Of a stretch of 64,000 nucleotides of DNA, positions 1 through 13,320 are shown piece after piece. A program made the position numbers and the translations under genes. Below the pieces are notes generated by a model. That model saw nothing but the letters and a program-made list of their open reading frames with translations, did not search any database and was not told the DNA's origin. Each line of letters starts with the position of its first letter. Within the stretch, counting starts at the first letter, position 1. Origin of the DNA: Lanius collurio (lineage: Eukaryota > Chordata > Aves > Passeriformes > Laniidae); the NCBI GenBank assembly GCA_020086605.1, contig JACBWW010000015.1, forward strand, positions 15,062,120 through 15,126,119, given 5' to 3'.

Positions 1-444
1 CCTCTTTCTGACTGCATGAAAGTTTCCAAAATTCATCACTGCTTATGCCACAAAGCAAGCAAATAATTTCTAAAAAATCTACCATAAGGAAGTTACTTTG
101 TGTCAGGGCTATCATATATTAAAACTGCAACAGGATTACAAGGAGAGCCTAGAGATACCACAAAATCTAGGCACTGAACTACACAGCCTCTGGGGTAAGA
201 CTGGCCTTGCCATCCCTCATGCACACCACCCCATACAGAACAGAGACAGAATATTTAATAGAACCTATCAGATATCACCACCATCTCAAAGAAACACATA
301 ACCTTCGGCAAGGCTCTTAAAAGCACATGGTTTCAAAAAATAAATTGGATTCTTGCCATTTTCCTTCTGTTTACAGCATTGCACAGACATGCTCTTGGCT
401 CCTGCCAATCACGGATGAGAGACGTGTACTCTTAAATAATGGAA

Positions 445-477
445 GCTGCCTGCAGATTCACAAAACTTGCAGGCAGC
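445..477. repeat. GC-rich 10-bp inverted repeat (hairpin)
   Basis: GCTGCCTGCA at 445-454 is the exact reverse complement of TGCAGGCAGC at 468-477, with a 13-nt spacer. The arms do not extend. No function can be inferred. Confidence 0.7.
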
Positions 478-2323
478 AGGCCTGAGGAAATCATAACCAG
501 GTATCATATGAGAAAATTGTGTAATATTGAGCACACTCATCTCAGGGGAGGGCAAGTATTACCTCCAGCTTGTTCATCAACAAACCCATTCAATGCTTTA
601 TGAGGAATATTGGTGTACAACAGTTTTAAGGAATTTTAAGGACTCTGTATAATGAAGATGGCAAAGGGTACCGTGATCTGTAACATCAATCAAGTTAATT
701 CTTTTCTCTTGAAACCTGAAGGCTTGCTAACACTCCCCTGTATTTTGCAGAGTGCAAAGTCCCCTTCATACAGCTACAGGCTGTTTAGAAAAAATAATTT
801 AAAAAATTGGCCTGGCAAGACTGGCCCTGACCATGGCTCATTGTTTGGGAGACTTTTTTTCAATTGCCAGGCCTAACATATGTTCATTTGTATTTACAGC
901 AGCATCAGCCCTGTGGCCAGCACAGGCAGTTCCTATTAAGCTGCAATTTATCATGATCCTCAGAGGGGAGAGGGAGACATTAGGGCATCACAGGTTGCCT
1001 GGGCTCAAGAGAAAGAGGCCTTCCTGATGTCCCTAGCAGGTACTTGCACTCAAGGCCAATATGTATCTGAGACAAATATTTGTTGGAGCAGGGAAGAGAG
1101 GCATGAAGAAACATCTTCCTATAGGGTGCAGATCCACAGGGAAAAGGTACCCGATTTTGTTTTTCTAGAGCCTCTGGAAATCAAGTTAGTAAGTTTTTCT
1201 GAAAGCTGGGAAACAGCTTGTGGTTAAGAGCAGAGCCAGATTTCTTCACACCACAAAAAAGCTGCAACTTCCCTTTATTCCATTAGTGGTTTAGTTGTGA
1301 AGCCTAAGAATAAATACTATTGACTTACAAGACTCATAAATTCACTCCTAGCAAGGTGATAAGGACTCCAGCTCTGATCCATCAAAGCATTTTTGGAAAA
1401 TGCTTAATTTTAAGTGGATGAGCACTACCACTGCTGTCAGCATTTTGCTGGATCATAGCCACAGGGCTCAGCATTTTGCTGTAGAATTCTCATTATTGAA
1501 TACATTTATCAGATGAGCTTCTACCACACTTACCAAGGAGTGCCTCTCCTATCTTTAGTAACCTAATATCTGATTTGCATTTAAGCAAAAACTTCCTTTT
1601 AATAACCACATGCCATTAAGAACAGAACAAAGCCAAACCACAGCTACTGGATAAAATGTAAAATGTGCATTCCTGCTCCCTACATTTGACCTTTTTAATT
1701 CCTAAGTGGGCTCCTTTCTTCATACAAGACTTGCTGCATTCTTTTTTCAGTTGTTATCAAACTCTAAACCCGGCAAATTCATAGACCATTTTTAAACTGT
1801 GTGGAAAATTTCCTTCTCTGCCAAGCCTGCCACTCTGTATGATACAGCAATCAGTCTTGCTGATGAATTCTAACATTAAAGCCAAATTACTGAACACTCC
1901 AGTGAAATCAGGGGCAGCAAATTAATTCCCTATGTTTCCACTTGAAGAACAGCTACTAAAGAGGTACATCAGGTCAGAGGGAAGAATAGGCAAAGTCCTT
2001 AACTCCCACTGTAGCTTGTTTTGGATTTCCTATGGTATTTGGTCCCTCCAAATACCACCACTGCTCTTATCTCACCTCTCATTCAGAAATGGGAGAAAAG
2101 CATGAGCCCACCACTTGTCACAGAACCCTGAGCTGGTCACAGCTTTGCATGAAATGAAGCTAACTATGAAAGCCAGCACAAATCAAAGTTTTGCTTGGGA
2201 AAACACCTCTTGATACTATCAAGGTAAATTTGTGCACCTTCAGCTTCCTAAAGGGTAACCTTTGCAGTGTGGAACATAGGAGCATGCAACGCCCCTTTGG
2301 AAGGAAGTGAGAAGATGCAGCTT

Positions 2324-2690
2324 CACAGAATCATAACACGGTCTGAGTTGGAGGAGACTTTAAAGATCATCCAGTTCCAAACCTGATGCCATGGGCAGGG
2401 ACACCTTCCACTAGACCAAGTAACCCAGAGCCTCATCCAGCCTGGCCTTGGACACTTCCAGGAAGGTCACAGCCACAACTTCTCTGGGCAGCCTGTGCTA
2501 GCAACTCCACACTCTCATTGTAAACATTTTTTTCCTTATGTCTAGTCTGAATCTATCCTCTTGTAGTCTAAAGCCATTACCCCTTGTCCTATCCTTACAG
2601 GTCCTTGTAAAAGTCCCTCTCCAGCTTTCTTGTAGGCTCTGGACAGTGCTGTAAGGTCTTCCCTTGCTGGATCTGACACCAAACTGGTAG
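2324..2690 (-). mobile_element. CR1 LINE 3'-end fragment
   Basis: The plus strand reads as the reverse complement of a CR1 3' end. It runs from CAGAATCAT, through a GAGTTGGAGGAGACTTTAAA block and a CCATGGGCAGGGACACCTTC block, then CAGCCTGGCCTTG, ACAACTTCTCTGGGCAGCC and CTCTCCAGCTTTCTTGTAGG. These are hallmark avian CR1 words, so the element lies on the minus strand with its 3' end near 2324. Only the 3' few hundred bases are present, the usual 5'-truncated form. The frame carries no intact ORF2. The boundary near 2690 is approximate, because similarity fades after TGTAAGGTCTTCCCTTGCTGG. Confidence 0.92.
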
Positions 2691-3654
2691 AAACGCAATG
2701 AACAGAATTTCTTCTCCCCTTCAAGTCAGAGGAATGTGACCTCCCTGTGCTCCACACCCCCCCATCCCACATAAACTGTCACGCCATGCCCTGTTTCCTC
2801 TGCTGGTCACTCACAGTCCTCCCAGGGGATGCTCTCTTTGGCAGTGGTTACTCCTGGCCCTGCTCACTCATCAGCCACTCTTGTACAAGGTGTGGGCTTG
2901 TGGTAGGTCTTGGCAATCCTTTGGGGTGTCCCTGGCTCAGCAAACCCCCCTATATGTCTTGATGCCCTGCCCTGCTGTGGAATGCACCTTCTCCGGGCTG
3001 TTTGCTTTGGCAAGTCCTCAACTGATGGCTTCCCAGTAGGTGAAGTGATTTATCAGGTCCTTGGCGAGAAGGGGGAAGCACTTGAGGGAGCTCCATACTG
3101 TGCCCCGTTTTGAGTATTAGGAAAACCACTTTTTTTTTTAGGGATTTTAGTGCATTTTTAGGGAATCCAAGAGGGAAACGGAGAAAACCCACAAGTTAAG
3201 AAAGTTACTAACAGAGATTGTTCTGTTCTGTCCTGGGGAAAAGGAGACTAAAAGAGAACATGAGCCTCCAAATAAGCAAAAGGATGCTGTCTCCGGAGCA
3301 AGACAAGCACAGTATGAAATTTAGGAACAGCTTTCTAAGGACAAAATAATGAATCACTAAGAAAAAATCACCCAGTGAACCTGTGGCATCTCTGCCTGTA
3401 GAGGTTTTAAAGCAGGTTAGATGAGCATGTCCTGAGATCCTTCCAGACACAAGGCTCTACACAGACACCTGGCTATCACAAGGTAAGTGATAAAAATAAA
3501 AGGATCTTGAAAGGCAGAGATCCAAGAGACATATATTTAGTGCCATTTACCAGCTGGCAGATTTGCGCCAGGAGACGTTACGGAAAAATCTAAATTGTTG
3601 AAAGTGGCTAGTCACACAAAAGGATGGCACTGGGATAAAAGCATCAGACCAGAG

Positions 3655-3870
3655 GAAACAATACTCTGCTTTCCAGCTCTGCCAGAGACTCCTAGCATGA
3701 CCATGGGCAAGTTCCTTCATCTTTCCGTGCTGTTATTTGTGCAATGAAGATAACGATAATTCCTTTATCTGTATAGACTTGAGGGGCAGGAACTAACTAT
3801 TCAGATGCTGCCAGCACAATCTTTGCTTTGGCCCACAGGCACTGCTGTAAGGCAAATAAAGAAAAGAGGA
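3655..3870 (+). mobile_element. Ancient MIR/CORE-type SINE relic
   Basis: The run CCAGCTCTGCCA, CATGACCATGGGCAAGTTCC, CTTCATCTTTCCGTGCTG, GCAATGAAGATAACGATAAT parallels the MIR core (ctctgccac, tgaccttgggcaagtcac, ctgtgcctcagtttcc, aaaatggggataataat). Downstream, TAGACTTGAGGGGCAGGAAC, GCCAGCACAATC and AGGCACTGCTGTAAGGCAAA resemble the tail of old amniote SINEs found in turtles and birds. I infer an old, heavily diverged insertion. The subfamily is not assigned and the ends are approximate. Confidence 0.65.
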
Positions 3871-4228
3871 ATACCTGCAAGCATTACTCCTGACAGCTGG
3901 CTTCTATTTAAATCACAAGCAACTTGGTGATATCACACTGAACTCAAACATGGAAAGAAACCCCTTATGTGAGTGAAAAAAAGGAAAATTACAGGGAAAT
4001 TTGTGGAAAAGGCTTGTTTTCATAATTTAGTAACTCTCTCCAACTTCTGTTTCCAAGCAGAAGCACTAGTTCTGTGCTTAAAGACAAGCACCGTGCAAAA
4101 CTGCTTTGCTGAGGCAAAACTGCAGAGATCATGATCGAGCAACACAAGCTCAGGATGAACATCAACCTTTTGAATGGATAAATGCAGCTGAATATGAAAG
4201 CATGGCTTTTGACTCTCCTACCCTGCAG

Positions 4229-4403
4229 AGGCATCACTCTTCTGCAGGAAGCAAATACAGACTCGTTTGACAAAATATGGCAGGCTTTTTCAGTCCAGTT
4301 AGCTTCTGAAGATGTTGAAAGGGATTTAGAGACCAACTTAAGAATATGCCAGAACATTTCTAACATGAAAACCCAATTTACGGGCTGTACAGGGACTCAC
4401 TAG
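4229..4403 (+). other. Unassigned exon-like open segment
   Basis: A pyrimidine-rich acceptor, GACTCTCCTACCCTGCAG, ends at 4228. The open frame after it runs to a TAG at 4401-4403. A second possible acceptor, TCTGCAG, ends at 4247. The peptide reads ANTDSFDKIWQAFSVQLASE, then a charged stretch and NISNMKTQF, and looks like amphipathic helical protein. I recognise no family. No convincing donor follows, so it would have to be a terminal exon. It lies on the strand opposite to EPHA6. A chance frame remains quite possible. Confidence 0.2.
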
Positions 4404-6391
4404 TCCAATTTTCCCCCTTACTGCTGACAGGATATGTCCTAAGACCTTGTCTACTTAACTGCATCACCACAGGCTCTGGAGGTCAGGGCAATGCTGTGGT
4501 ACCAGGAGAACAGCCTGAACATCTGAAGGTGGGATTGCCACCCAGAAGCTAAATGGGCCCAGCAGAGATTTCAGCTGTTTCAAATGGTGGCTGCACATGC
4601 AATGCATAAATGGACATGACTTCAGCTCTTCCTCTTCATCAGAACTGTGGTCAAACTGGTTGCTTTCTGCAATATGATGCTCATCCCAATCTACACTGGT
4701 TGGTGGCTGGTCCTCCCACAACAGTATTTTTCACTGCTTTGTGGGTATGACTGATCAAAAATCAGGCAAGCTATATGCATGCAGGATAGCAGAGTGGGAA
4801 TTTTCTGCCTTTTTGGCTTTCATTTCTGATAGTGCCACTCTCTGAAGCATCAGGGGGAAAAAGAATGTGCCACAAATTCACATTTTAGATCCATCCATCT
4901 CCTGGCTGTGAAACAAAAGCTTCACTATTCCTAGATATTGCTAGGAAGAGGCTTATAGGAATCAGGCAACTTACTGCTTCAGAGGAAGCACTTGTGCAGC
5001 TCCACTCTCCAATGTATTCTAAGGCTTTAGTGACATCCTCTCATTTGGCTTTACCATATTATAGAAAGATGGAGGAAAGACAATTTTCACTGCATCCAGA
5101 TTCCTCTCTTGGTTCATAACCACTGTAACAGGATTACAGATTTGGTTTTGGCAGTTCTCCTTATACTGATCAATTGCTTCCCCTGAGCTTTGTGTCTGTT
5201 AGAAGAGAAGAGGGCATTTCAACATCAGTAACTGTGGGTTCCTCCTTCTGAGGAGCTTCTTGGCTCTCTTCTCCAACTTGGACCAGGGAATGACTTGGAT
5301 AGACCTCAGGAAGTGCCCCAGTCCTTCCAACTCTCTAATCTTTATTCAGTGTGTGGATTAGACCACCAAAACTTTACTGAGGAATTAAAATACATATATG
5401 TATGTCTTCATATGCAATACATAAAACACTTCCTGTTTGGTATCACCCCACACATTTGTGAATCTCCTTTGACCAGCCTTCATGTTGTGAGTGCTCATTG
5501 CATCTAGTGGCTGGCTGGAATTGTGCCTTGAAGATGTCTGAAAGTAGTCCAAACAGCAGATGATAGGATGGGATGGATACCAGAGCTCACTGCACAAATA
5601 CCAGCTGCTCACAGGCATTTGCCTTTATCCTTCACAGGTCTGTGATGATGTTAGCTCCCACTGCTCTTGGAAAAAAGCCACTTACAGCACCACTGAGAAC
5701 TACCCACCCAGTACAAGTGGGAGTCCATGAAGGTTTTCCTTCAGACAATGCCTTGAATCATCCACAGGGGTATCATCTCAAGATCAGATGTGTACAAGAG
5801 TTTGCATGGGTCCAGGGCTCAGGATGCTTAGACTGAAGAGACAGAAACCAAACCATATGGGTTCTCCACTATTCTGTTCCCCAGGTTGTTGCCTATTAGC
5901 ACGACTCTCTCTCCCTAAATGCCCCCTGAGTAAATGTGAGATTATAACAATAAGTGGCATTAAAAACATGAATGATGAATGCTATGCATCAGGCAGGATG
6001 ATTAAACAACTGTGTGTAGATTCTGGGGCATATTAGCTTCTCTGCCTTCTGACATGATAATTGATTGCTCCTAATCTATAGCAGAAAAAACCAGAGATTA
6101 CCTCCTCTCAAACAATCCAGCTTCTATTTGCCTTTGTGCATTCCCCCTGCCCCTCTCTCACACAAGGGGGAAGCCCATTAACTAGCTCTAACTGTTTTTA
6201 ATTCAGTGGTATTGAAAATGGGATCCTAGCAATGCACGTAATTGATCCCGTTTCACAGGACTGCCTTCCAAGGAGCAGCAAAGGTGAAGCATTCACATTA
6301 TCAAGGTCACTGCAGTGAATGCAAGAATAACAAAGACTTGGATTTGCATCAGGATTCAATTACAGTGAAGTATACAAATGTTGCTGGACTA

Positions 6392-6402
6392 CCCCCCCCC
6401 CC
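6392..6402. repeat. C11 homopolymer
   Basis: Eleven consecutive C residues followed by AAAA. This is a simple-sequence tract and a likely site of length polymorphism or read error. Confidence 0.9.
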
Positions 6403-8599
6403 AAAATGAGAAGTACTCTAAGAGAACTATACACAGCTAGGCAGAATTAATAAAAAGAACAACATTTGAAATGGTTTAGTTAAAATCCTGTATAAATAAA
6501 GCGGACTCAACCAGAATGTGTTTTATGTTAATTTAACTTGAATTTGTAAATTTATAGGCAGCACGTAAAGCAAGATAATTTTAAATCAATATACCTAGAT
6601 CTTGAGGCCAAAAGAGATCATTTAGCCCCCCCACAAAACACCACTGACTTTCCATCTTCCTTTAAATCAATAACAATTCACTCCTGAGGGCAGATTACCA
6701 AACTTCACCACATACTGACTTGCTTCACATCGTGCCACTTGGTTAAAAGAATAGAACATTTTAAGAGATAACTGAACTTTGTTGTAGAAATTAGTACTGA
6801 AGAAAAAAAAATATATAGAGAAAAAATCAATACAACAGTTACTGAGAGCATGAAAAACAAAACAGAAAAAGACACTTTAAAATATAGATGTAGTGGTTTA
6901 GTACACATGTACACTTCCATGAGCCACCCAGAAAAAAGCCCAGGAAAAGCCTTAAGTAAGGATGTATGCTTCAAGTGTACTTTTTAAAGCTGAATGTCCC
7001 TTGAAGACTGCAAGTAAATTTCCAAGCAATTTGGCAACATTTATCAGTTCATAAAAATTACAAAACCAGCTTGATTTTAAAAGGCCTGCAGATACTGAAG
7101 TATCACATCTGATCAGTGGGAACTGCCCACATGCATTTTTATGCTGTATTGCACTGCAGTGTACAGAATTCAGCTCTGTGGATTACCCTCCTGTGGGCCT
7201 GTTTTTATCAGTGAAGAATGGATCTGAGGAAAGAAATAAATTTTGCCCAGTGTTATCATCTACTTGAACTACCACATAGGTAAGAAAATAGAAAAAAACA
7301 ATTCCATCCAGTCATTCAACTGCCAAGCAACTTCTTGCAGAGACATATTATTTCGTGTGGTATTCAGTCACTTTATTTACTGTACTCCAACCAAAATGAC
7401 TCAAGCCATTAATGCCTGTCTAACTTCTCGTGCATCACTCTGATAAGAACTTCATATTACTTACTTCCTTCTGCTGCTACATGAAAGGAATGCTGACCAC
7501 ATAGGCACATCTTACCTGGTATCTCAAGAAAGACACTGCTATCATCCTTGCATGGCTTCCAGTGGCTGCTTAGTCTTGTAGCTGCTGCATGAATATGGAC
7601 CACAGGTTCCCTCTGGATCACCAGGATGCTGCTCATTTTAGAGCTGCTTGAGCTAGCTGTGTTCTCTTTTGTTTATTCTAAGACTATAGCCTTTAAGATC
7701 TGGATGTGACATTTAAAAGGTCCAGTAAATGCCATATCCTCTCTCAACCATGAATCTTGTCTAACACAGCAGTGTATTATTATCTCAGTAATTTAATTCT
7801 TGAGATCATCTCTTTACTAAGACTCAGAATGGCGACTATGATAAAGCTCTAGGAACTAAAAAAATATCTCAGTGACCCAATAATAAATCTGGTGTTCTCT
7901 GCTTCATCTTTTCCTCACTAAGGCATGTCAAATCATATACTACAACTATGTACTGAATGACCAGGGCAAAAGGGTTTTCAGAATACGGGGAAAACACTGC
8001 ACTGATAAAATAACAAATATCAAAATTCTAATTCCATGCACAAGATAATCTTGCTTCATTAACACCCTGGGGAAAAAAAACTATGTTTAGAGCCAAAATT
8101 TCTAGAGACCAAACAGAAACACAAAGAGCAGCTGTGAAGACATCCGGAGAAAAAAGTGTGATGATCAAACCTACCTGAGGAATCAGGCCCTACCCTGCAT
8201 TTGTCTGCATGAGAGGCTACTCACTGACTCCATCAAAAGTAGCATTCCTACAAGTAAGACAATAATTCAATCCATTATGGGAAGGCAAAATATAACATAT
8301 CCCTCCAGGTAGTGATTGAACCAAAGCCATGAATGAAACAGAAGACCAACTTGGACCTACGGTCAGCTGACCTACGGTTGTAACACAGAGAAAATCGACC
8401 CTTCCAATCTGCAAGAGATCCTGTTTATGGTCTCATACTTCAGTCCTTCATCAGGAGGGACTTGGATGTACACCGAGATTCAAATCCTAACCCTATATTC
8501 CTGTGCAGAGCTCTAAAAAGCAGTCAAGACACATAGGGAATAAAGGAAGGACACAAATAAATAAGTTGCCTTTATGTCTCCACCTTGATTCCAGTGAAG

Positions 8600-8760
8600 T
8601 GTAATGCCACTAGACCCTGGTTGCTTTTGGTCTCTTCTTGGCCCTGCTTATGAACTGTTGGGTGACCTTGGGAAAAATCACTTCACTCTCTTTTGCAGCC
8701 TATAAATGTGCAGGAGGGACACTCCAGCTGCTCACAAACCACTATGAGGTTCGCAGTTAA
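8600..8760 (+). mobile_element. Possible second MIR-like SINE relic
   Basis: GGGTGACCTTGGG, then AATCACTTCACTCTC and CAGCCTATAAATG, echo the MIR core (gtgaccttgggcaagtcacttaacctctctg, cagtttccccatctgtaaaatg). The flanks are too diverged to place the ends. This is weaker than the copy near 3.7 kb and could be chance over about 50 bases. Confidence 0.35.
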
Positions 8761-10295
8761 CATCTTCTACTGCAGCACACACAACCTGGTCTTTGGTGGC
8801 AGCCTTAGGCCTGCGGCGGAAACAATCTCTCCCCTGAGATCTTACTTGTCCATCCCTTCCCAAACACATTTAATTAAAAAGCCTTAAGTGATGAATTTCT
8901 AGCTATGATCTTTCATTGAAAATCGTCTTCCCTTGGCAAGTTGTTCCTATCTTATCCCTAGACACGACTTCCAGACTTGCTTATTTCTGCAACATGCTGC
9001 TTCTACCTATACTTTCTTTGATGGTCTGACAAGGGAACACGTTTAATTCCCAAAAATATTTTTTTTCATTCAAGGTGGCAGAGCCCCATGCCTGTGACTG
9101 TGTGTCTGGAGTTACTTCACAGGCCTTTTCTCAGAGGCTCCCAAGAGTCAAGGTGTCTCTCCTCCATTGCCAGCATGCAGAAATACTCTGCACAACAGAG
9201 CACAAATGGATCACTACTCCCTCCTGGACCTGACCATTTTATTTTTTTTTTTTACTGTGTAAATAAACCAGGCAGAGGTGTATATTGCAGCCAGTGATAG
9301 GCAAACCTCTGGAAATGCACAAATATCAGGAACTCACAACATTATTGCAGCAGGGCTATGGAAACCATCTGGTGCCTCTCCAAGTGCTCTCCTACCACCT
9401 GATGTAACAAATATTGGATGATGGGAGCATCCCTGACAGGCTCTTAAGTCTCCTAAACTAGATTAATCTACATGCAGCATACAGCAAAGCTACAGATACT
9501 TCCTAATGGTCTGAAGTGCAACTTCCATGATAAATATATGCATCTTATGTGCAATTATGCCTGATTCTTAACAGCATTGAGATGGCTGCAAGATACTAAT
9601 TACCAAATAAGAATCTGGCAATTATACTCCATCATACCTTTCTCCTGACATAGCTACTTTTAAATAAATAAGGATTTGTTCTCAACATCACTGAGTTTTC
9701 TCCTTTGCTTTGTCCTATCTTACCAAGTGTGATCATGGAATTAAAGAAGAGAAAAAAAATTTCCATTTGCTGAAGTACTGCCACTGCTTCCCTGAAGCCA
9801 TTTCACTGCTGTTTAAGATACCAGGGGGAGGAATGATGCTACCTGAAACAAAAGCAATCTAACTAGCTAATTCCTCCTGTTCTCCAGCCAGTGTTTGTCA
9901 TGAACTGTTTACAAACTTACCTTTACTTTAATTACCAAGACCACGAGATCCAAAGTATTGCCTGTTTGTTTAATGCTGATGCTGTTAGACAAAACCTCTT
10001 ACCTGCATCATCTGTGGAGATACTGGCAAACAGCTTACACCACAAATAAAGAGTACAAAAAAGCTTATTTCTGAGACACGTGAGAGGGATGTAATGAGAG
10101 AATTGTGCCAAAGCCACTCAGACATAGAGGCACTGTCCTTGCAGTGAAGTCAATGGCAAACTCCTTGGTTGACTACAGTGCAAAGGAAAATAAGCCAGTG
10201 CTGATACATCTCTGCTTTCAGTGTTAACTCCTGACATAAAAATATGTGGACATCATGGTCGTCTGCACAAGAAGCTGGTTAGGTGAGGTTATAGC

Positions 10296-10335
10296 AAGGA
10301 CAATGCCAACCAGTCCAAACCATTCTATGATTCTA
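10296..10335 (+). mobile_element. CR1 3'-terminal scrap
   Basis: GCCAACCAGTCCAAACCATT followed by CTATGATTCTA matches the extreme 3' end of CR1 elements in sense orientation, including the start of the terminal ATTCTATG repeat. Upstream similarity is not evident, so only some tens of bases survive or the insertion was very strongly 5'-truncated. Confidence 0.55.
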
Positions 10336-13320
10336 AATGTGAGAATCTGCAACAAGGTGAAAGGATTCACTGGTAACAGCAAAATTTTTCCACTATTCAT
10401 GCAGCATGGAGACAACTACTGGGATCTGTCTCTGTTGCCTTTTCTGGAGTGCTATTTTATGATACAATTAATACATTAGTAGAAAAAAAAAAGTAACATC
10501 CCTGTATTGCAGGAATTGCAAATGATCTTTGCCTTCCATCTTGGAAGAGGAGTAACGGAGGCCTGTGTTTGACCCCTTTATGATCATTTTGCTTGTGATG
10601 AGGGGGAGGTGGAAGAGAACTTGGAGTAAGCACCTTAAAATATAAGTGTGCAAATGATGCCATGATCTACAACCACTTTGTTTACCATAATCCTTAGCCA
10701 CGGATATATCACCGTGCTCTTAACACAGGCTGTACATCTTTTCTTTCATTTTCTCACCCCTACTTTCCCTTCTAATTGGAACTCAGTCTGCGAAACATAA
10801 TTAAACCTCTCATAAATACTGCCAGCAAGTACATCCTTTTACATCCAAGCAACTGCTAACATTTTGGAGGACACCTCATCAACCTCTGATAGAATACACA
10901 CTAATGTATCTTCTCACACACCCCGCTCAGGATGGGCAAGTCAATCTTCCCACCTTCCACATAATTAAAGTCATCCACATTAGGTACTTTTCCTTCACCA
11001 CTCCCTCCCCTTCTCTGACACATGTATTACCCTGTCATCAGCTGCTTTCCTTTCATCTCATTTATTCTGTTTCTAATCACTGAGCAAATTCCAGTACATT
11101 GGCCAAGACCTGGAGCAGTCCTAGGCATCAGCTCCAGGTTTCTTATATTAAAAGACAGCACTTTCAACTCTCCTTTAAGAGGGATTATTTCCTGCAATCT
11201 ACAGAGTTTATTCATGCCTGGGAGTGAAAAAAACCACCCTTTTCCATTCACAGTAAATGACTGTGACATTAACAATGAAATTCAATGGTACTTCAAAGAC
11301 TGCTATGGGCCCTAAAGGTTGTGCAAGGCAGCCTGGGGACTGAATAAAGCCCAGTTAACCCAACAGGTGGCTTCATTTGCTCTGTGAAAAATAGCTGCTA
11401 GTTCTCCTATAGAGGAAAACACTCCTAGACTCAGCCAAACGGCAGCTGTAAAATCATCTGACTTGTGGCATCTCTAAAGTTTTCAAGCATCCTCACAGCA
11501 AAGGGAGAAGGAGGCTGCTGTGCCTGCCAAAGCACTCCTCCTGCTAGGGCAAAGTGTACAGAACTTCCAGGGTCCAATGGTTTACAAGCCATGTGCATGC
11601 CTTGTCCCCAGAATCATTACTCCTATGGGGCAGAGGAGCTGGAGGTAGGGAGACAGGAGATCTGATAGTCCCATACTTCTAATATTTGGTTATTCTCCCA
11701 TCCAATCCCTGACATAACCCCCCGGGCACCTGCTTGGGGCTCAGCCATGGGGACCAGGGAGCAGAGGGCTATGGGACCCCAGAGTCCGACACAGCCCTGT
11801 GCAGTGGTGCCCCTGCCAGCCACCTCACCAGTCCCTGGCAGATGGGCTCAAGATCCAGGTTAGAAGGTTAAAGAGAGGCAGAGAAACCAAGAGGAGCCCC
11901 AGAAATCTTTGCTAAAGTGCTCAAGCAGATAAACAAAGTGTCAGTGTCTTTAGCAGTTTATTACTGCTATCGCTTGATTTTGTTAAGTGCTTTTTTTGGA
12001 CCCTCATCAGCGAACAGTTGCCAAGCCACTCTAAAAACTATTGCTGCCAGAGGCCAAATAAAACTCAACTGTATTTACTGAACAGGTAGCAATTGCTCTC
12101 TTGCTAGATACGAAATCAAAATGATCAGGATTTTAGTTACATTTAATCGCCTGGGCACTGGAATTGGTAGCAGCTTGGAACAGACACTGTCACATTATTA
12201 ATGGCTCCCTTTTGAGCAGACAAAGCACAGTTCACCAACCAGATGTACTGAAGGCAACACCTTGAATTCAGCTGGACTTGGATCAAATGTTGTCTTTCCT
12301 GACAGAAGGTGCAAAAGAGGAAAGGAGGAAATTTTCACTCTTGCAAGCAATTAAGATTGGGAGCAAATGGGCCCCATGCCACACTTTTCCCCAAGCTATT
12401 CAGCACACTTCAGCTCACTAAATACTTTGGATAAATACACCGTTGACTGACATTTCTATCTGTAATGCTGCAGTGAAACTGAAACCACAATAACACTGAA
12501 ACCGATTAAGAAAAAAAGCAACCCTGAACCCAACAGCCCATCGCCAGTGGACTCTGTCCAGCTTCTCTTTTCTGCTCTGAAGTTAGTTTGGCAAACAGGT
12601 TAGGAAACATTTCCAACACATCTTAAGGCTCCAGCCCCATGGGAAGGGTTCAGCAGGGGCAGAGGAGCAGCAAGAAGAGTTCCAGCCCTGCTGAGTGTCC
12701 TCTGGCCCATCACACCACACCTCCATGCCTCAGTTCCCCCATCAATGAACCAGATGCCTGAAAAACCTCCCTGATGAAGGCAATGCATAAAGTTTTAGGC
12801 ACTGAAATAACAATTTACTGACATTAGGTACCCCTTCCAATGCTGCTATATCCATCAGGTCTGCATACAGGAAAGCTAAGCCAACTTGCATTTATTTGCA
12901 TAATGACCATGTATTTAACGATCCAATTTTGTCCTAAATGAAGAACTGGACACTGTACAAACTGAATTTAAAACAGCAGTTCTCATTCATTGACCAATAT
13001 CAGAAGATACAGGAAGAGTGTGAGGCCACAACAGATGCACAGTTGTTATTAGAGCACTAACAATATTATCCATTGACTACTTTATGGGAGATTTGTTTTG
13101 CTTTATAGAGATGTTCTGCAGGGGTTGCAAATAGCACTCAAAGCCCTCAGGGCTATTTGACTCCGGCAGAAGTCCCCCTTGAAGCTGCAGCCATCATGTA
13201 GCAGAGGGTTTGCTGAAACACCCCTCTGTGGAAAGAACCAGGCATTTTGTCCTTCATGCACACCCAGCTTTGCTAGTTGCCGACTGCAGTTTTGGAAAAG
13301 CTGGAGATGGGTCTGTGCCC

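Noticed and set aside
390..420. A minus-strand WQEP motif that might mark the next EPHA6 exon (second FN3 domain).
   Set aside because: The surrounding translation (LIRDWQEPRACL) lacks the PNG and EYEIKYFEK-type sequence that should follow, so the four residues match by chance.
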